From Ochotona curzoniae (Eukaryota; Chordata; Mammalia; Lagomorpha; Ochotonidae), in contig NW_024466599.1 of NCBI RefSeq assembly GCF_017591425.1, forward strand, positions 27,194,001 to 27,258,000: a DNA stretch of 64,000 bases, in the 5' to 3' direction. Of the stretch, positions 57,026 to 64,000 are shown piece by piece. Every line of letters starts with the position of its first letter. The first letter of the stretch is position 1. The notes under the pieces were generated by a model. It was not told the origin of the DNA, searched no databases, and saw nothing but the letters and a program-made list of their open reading frames with translations. Both the position numbers and the translations under genes were made by a program.

Positions 57026-57328
57026 AGCTTGTGGCACAATAAGTTAAACCGTTGTTTGTGCCAATAGCATCCCATGTTGGAGCACCAGTTCTGGTCTCAG
57101 CTGTTCCCATTCTGATCCAGCTGCCTGCTAATGCACCTGGGAGATGGCCAATCATAGGCCAAATACTTGGGCCCCTCCCACCAGTGCAGGACCAGGGTAG
57201 GGTGCCTGGCTGCTAGCTTAGGCCTAGGTCGGATCTGGTTGTTGCAGCCATTTAGAGAATGAATTGGGAGCTAGAAGATTTTCTCTCTGGCACCATGCCT
57301 TTCAAATTCATTCATTCATTCATTACAA
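57026..57328 (+). repeat. SINE, old class III
   Basis: Plus copy with a (CATT)n tail (57309-57328). Confidence 0.78.
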
Positions 57329-58059
57329 GGCCCCAACTCAGGATCTCTCCAGTCCCTGCTTTCCACATCAACATTTCCATGGCCCAAGTGAACAGCTAGG
57401 AAACAAGGTCAAGAAAACCAGTTGATGAGATGGTTCTCCCTTATGCAAGACTGGCCAGCCAATGCTTCCTTCCTTCCTCGAGTCTCATGGGATCTGCAGG
57501 TTAACCCCCATTGACTCTTTTCACTCATCTCATTCCAGGTTGCAAGGGAGAAAATGTCAGGATTAAACTTCCTTTCAATGACACCATCTGGGTTATTGGC
57601 TGGAGAGTTAGAGCAGACAGGAGCAGGTTTGGCAGCTCACAGCTTCCAACCACTGCAGTCTTGTTGGAGGAAGTTGGTTTTTCTGTGTTGCCTCCCCTGC
57701 CAGCTTCCTGTCTGTGGCCTGAAACCAGAATGCTCACCAGGCTTCCCTTTCCTTAGTGATGGAACTCCTCCTGCCAGTCGGTGCATAACGGGGAAGGCAG
57801 TTGGCTCTGCCTACCCCAGGGCGAGGCTTTAGGACATGACAGGACCTGGGGCAAACCCCAACCAGAGGGCACTGCTCTGTTGGGAGAGTTCGTCAGCAGG
57901 GCCTGTGGCAATTGGCCTTGCTCCCTTGGTCCCACAGTGCTGTGGGCTGGGGTGCTGCTCAGCATGTGCTCCCTCTACGAGCAGAGCAAAAAGCTATCAG
58001 CTAATGCAAGACTGGCTCCACTTGCTGATGCCCCACCTGACTTGTGGGCTAGGTAGCAT

Positions 58060-58365
58060 CAGAAAAGGAGGTTTCTTTGGTTCGTGGTCCGAGAGCACGG
58101 TGCTGATTTCTGGTGAGCACCTTCTTGATGCATTGTGACATGGCAGTAGGTATTACAGGGCAAGACAGAGAAGTGTGCTAGGTCTCTATTCCTCTCCCTA
58201 TAAAGCCACTCATGCCCTCTGGGAGCACCAACCCTAATGACCTCATCTAATCCTAACTACCCTCCCAGGGGCCTTTGTCCAAATTCATTAATACATGAAT
58301 TTGGGAGTTGAGTTTTCACATGTGAATTTTGGGGGAGATATGATGATATCCTGTGGTCCTACTGA
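58060..58365 (-). repeat. MaLR-like LTR fragment
   Basis: Minus orientation: CTTCTTGATGCATTGTGACA, CCCTATAAAGCCACTCATGC, TGACCTCATCTAATCCTAAC and CATGTGAATTTTGGGGGAGA match a common MLT1/MST-type LTR in order. Confidence 0.6.
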
Positions 58366-58406
58366 CCTTCTTCTGAGAACTGGAGAGCATAAGAGACCCA
58401 GGATTG

Positions 58407-58577
58407 GGCCTCAGCACAGTAGCCTAGTGGCTAAAGTCCTTGCCTTGCACGTACCAGGATCCCATATGGGCCCTGGTTTGTATTCCAGCTGCTCCACTTC
58501 CCTTCCAGCTCCCTGATTGTGATCTGGGAAAACAGTTGAGGATGGCCCAAAACTTTGGGACCCTGCACTCAGTCCAG
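58407..58577 (+). repeat. SINE 5' half, class I/II
   Basis: Plus head and body to GGGACCCTGCACTC, where the next fragment takes over. Confidence 0.85.
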
Positions 58578-58757
58578 CTCTCCCAGATAGGTGGCAGGGA
58601 ACAAAATGCTTGAACCATCATCTCCTGCCTTCCAGGGTACACTTTAGTAAGAAGTTGGATTGGAACTGGAGTAATCAAAATGAAAACCAAGTATTTCCTT
58701 GTGGGATGCAGGTATCTAAATAGCCACTTAACCATTGTGCTAAACACCCACTCTAGT
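58578..58757 (-). repeat. SINE head half, old class IV
   Basis: Minus fragment: CATCATCTCCTGCCTTCCAG ... GCTAAACACCCACTC. Confidence 0.7.
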
Positions 58758-59169
58758 GTGTTTGTTTGTTTCTAATAAATATTTGTATAGAGTACCCTGA
58801 GGAGAGAGAGAATGATTTATTGAAGGTGTTTTTTAAAATTAGTATTAGCAAGTATTTTTGTATGACATTTATCCAAGAGCTTAAAAATCAAAGGAAAACA
58901 AAGAAGAGAAAAATGCTATAGATAGACACCAGTAAGGTCAAGAGAAAGTGTCAAGGGAATCTAAGAGAAAAAAGAGGGGGGAAAAAACCTCTCTAAAGCC
59001 CCTTCTCTGTATTAGACAAAATTTTACAATAGACTAAAATTTGGGCTGTAATTCAGAAGCTTCATGAATGTATAACCATTTTCCTTTCTAGAATCAGTTG
59101 TCTTTCAATGTTGAAATGTGGCATTTAGCTTGGGTTGACTGAGCAGCTTTGAAAATGCTTGTATTCTAG

Positions 59170-59376
59170 GTGCTCTGGACCCCTCAGGTGCTGGCCAATG
59201 GTGTGCAGTTCTCCCGCGTCAGTCCAGACGGTGAGGAGGGCTACCCTGGAGAGTTAAAAGTCTGGGTGACGTACACTTTGGATGGAGGAGAGCTCATGGT
59301 CAACTATAGAGCCCAGACCAGTCGGACCACACCGGTCAGTCTCACCAACCATTCTTATTTCAACCTGGCTGGCCAG
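59170..59376 (+). CDS. GALM: GALM coding exon 3
   Basis: This 207-bp exon (69 codons, phase 0 at both ends) encodes residues 116-184, from VLWTPQVLANGVQFSR through SPDGEEGYPGELKVWV to NHSYFNLAGQ. His176 in TNHSYFNLAG is the conserved catalytic-acid histidine of the aldose epimerase family. The acceptor is TTCTAG at 59164-59169, with a weak pyrimidine tract. The donor is GTAAGT at 59377. The other known active-site residues (Asp243, Gln279 and the base Glu307 in human numbering) lie in exons beyond the window, so the enzyme cannot be judged complete from here. Confidence 0.96.
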
Positions 59377-59489
59377 GTAAGTGTACTTAACTTCCTCTCT
59401 CTGGCTGTCCCCTGAGTGTTCTGTGGAATGGCTTCAAGGGTGTCGCTGGTGGGAACAACCCAGTATGGGACTACTCTGGTGGTGGTCAT

Positions 59490-59552
59490 CACCATGATAA
59501 TATAAAGGGCTCAGAAGAAAGCTCCTGACGTAGAGTGGCTGCTAAATAATGG
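59490..59552 (+). repeat. Short MIR-like 3' fragment
   Basis: AAAGGGCTCAGAAGAAAGCT and GTGGCTGCTAAATAATGG resemble the MIR 3' end. Confidence 0.4.
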
Positions 59553-60238
59553 AAACCAAAGAGAAAGGCAGGATGAGTGTGTTACAGGGCCAAGACAGTT
59601 GTCCGTTTCCCACAGGCTTCAGGGAAGTAACCAGCAGTTTTGAGAACTCCCTCTCATCCGCTTGTCCCATATGCTCACATTTACTTCTCACTCTCTGCTT
59701 CTGCCTCCCTGTCCCCCACACTCCCAAGTGGCTTCAGCGAAGGTGCCTCCCACTCTTACATCTTTGGAAATGCATCTGGCTCCTGGCACCAGTCATGCCC
59801 TGTGTGGTACCTTGGGAAGAACACTGGACAGCTACTTGGAAGAGCTGGGGGTTTGAGGTTGATAGGTGTATCGTCCATCTTGTAATAATAGCTGCCTACT
59901 GTTGGTTGGCTATGGTGGAAAGCACTTTATGAAGTCATTGGTAAAGACGTGACAAACTCCCTAGCACAGGAACCAACCCCATTGTGAAGACCTGTAAATA
60001 CTATAGGACCATTAACATTGCTCTCAAGTGGCACTCCCTAAACTACCTAATTCCTTTTGAGAAGCAACATTGAAGCTTGTTGAGGAGGCCATTACATGAG
60101 ATAGAACTTGGCCAAATTCTGTAGATTGTATATATTATTTCCTCTTTATCTGCAGAACTCACCATTGTCCACTGTTATCACGTTGGCCTGATTTCCTGCC
60201 ACAAGAATATTTATAGACAGCCAGTAATATCTCTCAGT

Positions 60239-60422
60239 CTTTTTTTAAAGATTTATTTATTTTTATTGCAAAGTCAGATACACAGAGAAGAAGAGAGACA
60301 GAGAGGAAGACCTTCTGCCCAATGATTCACTCCCCAAATGATAGCAAGAGCCAGAGCTGAGCTGATCCGAAGCCAGCACAGCAGGTGGTGGCTTAACAGG
60401 CTTCACCGTAGTGCTATCCCCA
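60239..60422 (-). repeat. SINE, class I, about 140-bp internal deletion
   Basis: Normal tail side to CTGATCCGAAGCCAG, then a direct jump to a head-like CAGGTGGTGGCTTAACAGGC. Confidence 0.85.
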
Positions 60423-60424
60423 CA

Positions 60425-60945
60425 AAGACCTCTTCTGAAAGGTTCTTAGAGCTCTCCTCCCCCCATCAGAATTTCTGTCACATTCCTTTGACCGGAGCTT
60501 GCCTAACCTATCTGCCAGCATCGGGGTTAAAGCAATAAAAAAATTTCCCTCTAGGGATGGGAAATCCATGGTCTGGTTTAGGAAAAATACTGCTCCGGAG
60601 AAATGGAGGGGCTGGTTAAGGAGCTGCCATGCCTTTGCGGCAGTAGCAAGAATGCTGCCTGCTGCTAGAGTTGATGAGAGCTAAATGAAGGCAGGGCTGG
60701 TGGCAGTGCAGGAAAAATGTTTTTAAAACCCCAGGAAGGTATAATGGGCTATATACACAATCAATGATAAAGACCAGCAGCAGACAAGCAGTTAACAAAA
60801 CCCTGGATTCAGAGAGCGGCAAGGCTTGTTTATGATTCATCAGCACTGAAAGGAAATGAATCCAACAGTTAAGTTCCACCACGGATCAGTACATTTTTCC
60901 AGTCCAGAACATTCTTAACACAAAACCTGCTTCATTTTCAATGAG
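60425..60945. other. Unique intronic sequence
   Basis: Within GALM intron 3; nothing recognised. Confidence 0.4.
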
Positions 60946-60949
60946 TTTG

Positions 60950-61165
60950 AGACCCAGAGAGACACTTTAGAGAGAGGGAGAGAGGTTGCTGGTTCACTCC
61001 CCAAATACCCACAGCTGGGTGTGAGCTGGGGCCCAAACATGAGGACCCCTACATGAGTGGAAGAGACTCAAAAACCTGAGCCAAAACCTGCTGCCTCCAG
61101 GGTGTGCTTTAGTGGGAAGCCAGGGCTGAGAGCTAGGGCCGGTTGTTAAAGCCAATTACCCTAAA
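60950..61165 (-). repeat. SINE, old class IV
   Basis: Minus copy: TTGCTGGTTCACTCCCCAAA and CTGCTGCCTCCAGGGTGTGC. Confidence 0.7.
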
Positions 61166-61490
61166 ACAAGACAGAGGCCCAATGTCCACTCTGAGCATGT
61201 CAGAACTATTGGTGCTGCTTGGTGACCCAGTGACCAGTAAACAGGCTTTTCCTTCCCCTGCCAGCCTTCTTGCTGATGCCTCAGATTGATCGATTTATTT
61301 ACTGTATGATTTTCATGATGTGAAAAAAAAAAATAGAAAAAGGAATTTCCTTAATAGCTTTATTCATAATACTTAAGCACTAACAGCAAACCAAAAGTCT
61401 GTCAACAGGACGATAAATAACCAAACTGTGATATGCGATGAACTAGAACTAGAAAAAGTAATGAATTACTGACACAGTGTTGTGGGTGAC

Positions 61491-61572
61491 CCCTGGAGCT
61501 GGATAGAAAGTGGAGTAGTAGGGACTTGAACTGGTACCCCTATAAGATATTGGCACTGTAGGTGAAGTAGAA
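61491..61572 (-). repeat. SINE fragment, old
   Basis: GGAGCTGGATAGAAAGTGGA and GGGACTTGAACTGGTACCCC only. Confidence 0.65.
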
Positions 61573-61699
61573 GGCACCAAAAAAAGTCAGTTTTTGATTC
61601 TAGACAGGGTAGAGCTCATCTTTGGCAACAGAAATCGGAATAGTGTGTTCTGGTTAGACATAAGTTATCAATATAAAAATGTAGAATAAGGAAGAAGGC

Positions 61700-62039
61700 A
61701 GGCCCAGCACGATAGCCTAGCAGCTAAAAGTCCTCAGTTTGCATGCACTGGGATCCCATGTGGGTGCCAGTTCATATCCTGGCTGCTCCACTTCTCTTCC
61801 ATCTCCCTGCTTGTGGTCTGGGAAAGCAGCAGAGGACAGCCCAAAGCCATGGGACCCTACACCTGCATGGGCAATCTGGAAGAAACTCCTGACTCCTGGC
61901 TTCAGATCAACTCAGCTCCAGCCATTGCAGCCACATAGGGAATGAATCAGCAGATGGAAGGTCTTTTCTCTCTGTCTCCCCTTCTCTCTGTAAATCTGCC
62001 TTTCCAACATAAATAAATCTTCAAAAACTGGAAAAAAAG
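61700..62039 (+). repeat. SINE, class II, with TSD
   Basis: Full-length plus copy. AAGGAAGAAGGC occurs at 61688-61699 and 62040-62051. Confidence 0.93.
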
Positions 62040-63401
62040 AAGGAAGAAGGCTTGGAGCATGAAGACCTGGACAGGCACTAGGCTGTCCAGTGACTTGGCA
62101 GGCTGCCACCCCTCCGGTCTCAGTTGTGCAAAGGAAGGACGGAGGGCTTGCTAGGAGCTGCAGCTCCCACTGGCCAGCCACCTCCACGTGGAGCTGAGCC
62201 AGAACAAACAGCACCCGGGAAATAACCTCATATTCTTCCCCCTCCCTTCCGCTCCCTGGAGGCCCCAAGATGCCTCCAGTTCCAAAACCAGCCAAAAATT
62301 GCAACAAGTTGGCAGTGTGAAGAGCCACACAGGAGAGAGGCCCCTTTGGCCTAGAGCTGCCCAAGAGAAGGGTATAGCTGTCCCCCCATGGGGACCTGCC
62401 TTCCCAGGTCAGAAGTAGGACCAAGCAGGCAGCTAAGACAGGGTGTCTGGGCAGAGGGGAGGTCCCTGTCCTGACCGCCTACTTTCTGGAAGAATAAGAG
62501 AATCAGGTCTTCAGTAGAAGAACCTCCAGGTCGTGCAGTTGCTACAGTGTTTAGATGTGGAGTCCCATGGGTTCCTAATGCTGGCCTTTATCCTGAGAAA
62601 GACTCTGTTGGACTGTGTGGCCTGAGCATGGTTAAACACATTCTTGTTGCAGCCGCTCTTACCCTCTGCTTGTTTCCAGAGGGTTAACAGAGGCTGGAGG
62701 CAGCTGTGCTTAGGGTTTCCTGCCCTAGCACTGTAGACATTTTGGTCCAAGAGATTCTTCATTGCAGCAAGGTAGACTGTTGAGCTGTGTGCAGTGGGGG
62801 AGATTGCCATCTGTTGAGAACACCTGGCTTAGCTGATGGGTGGTATGTTATGCTAAACGTAAACACTCACCTCATTCTCCTTCCCCACATTCTTCTAGAA
62901 GGCTTTAAATATACTACCATTAAAACAAAAGTGAGCTCTTGGAATTGAACATGTACACAGGTGTTTTCCAATCTGTGCACAGCCCAGTAAACCTTCACTG
63001 AACTGTTCCTCACCAGGACCCTGGCAAAGAGCGGGCGCATCGATATCCCAACTTTGCACCAAGAGAAATGAGATTCTAGGAGACTGATTGACCAGGAATT
63101 GCTGGGTGAGATCTGTAGCCAGAACCTAGGCCTATCTGCCCTCATCTTAAGTTGCCCTGAGGGCCAGCAGCATTTCTCTGGAGTGGCAGGAAGCATCCTC
63201 AATCATTCATTGTCATATGGCAAGGATTGGGTCCCCTGGGTGGAGACGGGTCCCTGGGTAGAATCAGGACTCATGCTACCCACACAATTAGCCTGGAGAT
63301 GGTGCCGTTGCTAGCCAGGACCTTGCTTTCTTGTTAATCTGACACATAAGGGAACTTTTAAAAAGTCCATGGGAAATGGAATTAAACATGTGAGTTTAAG
63401 G

Positions 63402-63736
63402 CCAGTGTTATGATACAGTGAGTGAAGCTGCCACCTGCAAAGCCAGCATCTCACATCCGAGTGCCAGTTTGAGTATCAGCAGGTTTTGCTTCTTCTTCAG
63501 CCCCCTGCTAACGCACCTGGGAAAGCAGTAGAGGATGGCCCAAGTATCCAGGCTCCTGCCACACATGTGGAAGGCATACATGGAATTCCAGGATCCTGAC
63601 TTTGGTTTGACACAACTCTAACCATTGTGACTATGTGGGGAATAAACCAGCAGATGGAAAATCTCTCTTTCTTCTTTCCTCTCTCTGTCACTCTGACTTT
63701 CATGTAAGTAAAATAAATCTTTTTTTTAAAAAAAAT
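63402..63736 (+). repeat. SINE, old class III
   Basis: Plus copy: GGCCAGTGTTATGATACAGT head, CCCTGCTAACGCACCTGGGA body, AAAATAAATC tail and T/A runs. Confidence 0.8.
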
Positions 63737-63739
63737 ATG

Positions 63740-64000
63740 AGTTTATTTTGGTGCAAAAAAAAATTGTTTTTATGATGTATGGAAAATGAGAAAACTGCAT
63801 GAGTTTCAATACAAGTCTTGCACCAAGACAAAGTCATCCTCTTAATTCCATTTCCCTCAAATTTTTTGACGTGCCCTCATCTAAGGAGAGTTGAAGATAC
63901 TCTCACACTAACAGGACAAGATCTAAAAGGCTTTCTAACCATTGTGGTTTTCTTGAATTTTTAAAATGTGTATCCATTTTTATCCACTTGAAAGGAAGTG
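63740..64000. other. Unique intronic sequence at the window edge
   Basis: Nothing recognised. Confidence 0.35.

Larger units (their letters stand above)
56473..59169 (+). other. GALM: GALM intron 2
   Basis: The intron is 2,697 bp with GT...AG ends and phase 0. It holds an old plus SINE (57026-57328), a minus MaLR-like LTR fragment (about 58060-58365) and a chimeric pair of SINE fragments (58407-58757). The segments 56480-57020, 57330-58055 and 58760-59165 have no recognisable element. Confidence 0.85.
59377..64000 (+). other. GALM: GALM intron 3 (partial)
   Basis: The sequence after the exon 3 donor at 59377 is intronic to the window edge. The next exon should encode the segment following NLAGQ, with an NDHEVTIEADTY-like sequence; no such frame appears by 64000. 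The SINE and MIR fragments are listed separately. Positions 59555-60235, 61170-61490 and 62050-63400 appear unique and featureless. Confidence 0.75.

Noticed and set aside
59377..64000. GALM exon 4
   Set aside because: No sequence encoding the expected NDHEVTIEADTY-like segment was found, so it is placed beyond the window.
1..64000. CRISPR array, prophage, toxin-antitoxin or other prokaryotic defence system
   Set aside because: The repeats are dispersed tRNA-derived SINEs with TSDs and A-rich tails, and the genes have vertebrate intron-exon structure.

Overview
This is nuclear DNA of a mammal, and most probably of a lagomorph. About 75 SINE copies and fragments share one tRNA-derived consensus of about 320 bp. 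They have a box-B-like GGTTCTAATCC, a GCTAAAGTCCTCGCCTTG head, and a CTGACTTTCCAATAAA tail followed by A-rich repeats. This is the lagomorph CSINE type. The youngest subfamily here differs from the rabbit consensus as I remember it and fits a pika (Ochotona); that species call is an inference. The window has no operons, phage, CRISPR arrays or other prokaryotic content, and most long reading frames are translations of SINEs or microsatellites.

Two protein-coding genes are visible, divergently arranged as around human HNRNPLL-GALM. On the left, coding exon 1 of HNRNPLL lies on the minus strand (7823-8038) inside a CpG island of about 1.5 kb (roughly 7250-8760). Positions 1-7822 are its first intron. 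On the right, GALM (galactose mutarotase) begins on the plus strand with exon 1 at 46806-46995 in a second CpG-rich promoter, exon 2 at 56318-56472 and exon 3 at 59170-59376. These give residues 1-184 of an enzyme that is 342 residues in human. The remaining exons lie beyond the right edge.

The roughly 38 kb between the two promoters (8.8-46.5 kb) holds no gene I can support. It contains SINEs of at least four age classes, three short retroposed elements of L1 3'-end type with target-site duplications, older mammalian repeats (MIR, MER20-like, MER5-like and MaLR LTR fragments) and simple repeats, including a 280-nt uninterrupted purine tract. GALM introns 1 and 2 are also rich in SINEs. A head-to-head (+/-) young SINE pair with a 30-bp spacer lies about 560 bp upstream of exon 2, and another SINE ends only 44 bp before the exon 2 acceptor.

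The two genes do not share a pathway: HNRNPLL regulates splicing and GALM is a sugar epimerase. I found no previously undescribed biological system. The observations most worth checking are the paired ZNF143-type sites in the GALM promoter, the inverted SINE pair and crowded acceptor at GALM exon 2, the pika-type expansion in the HNRNPLL N-terminus, and an L1-like insertion with an apparent 3' transduction.
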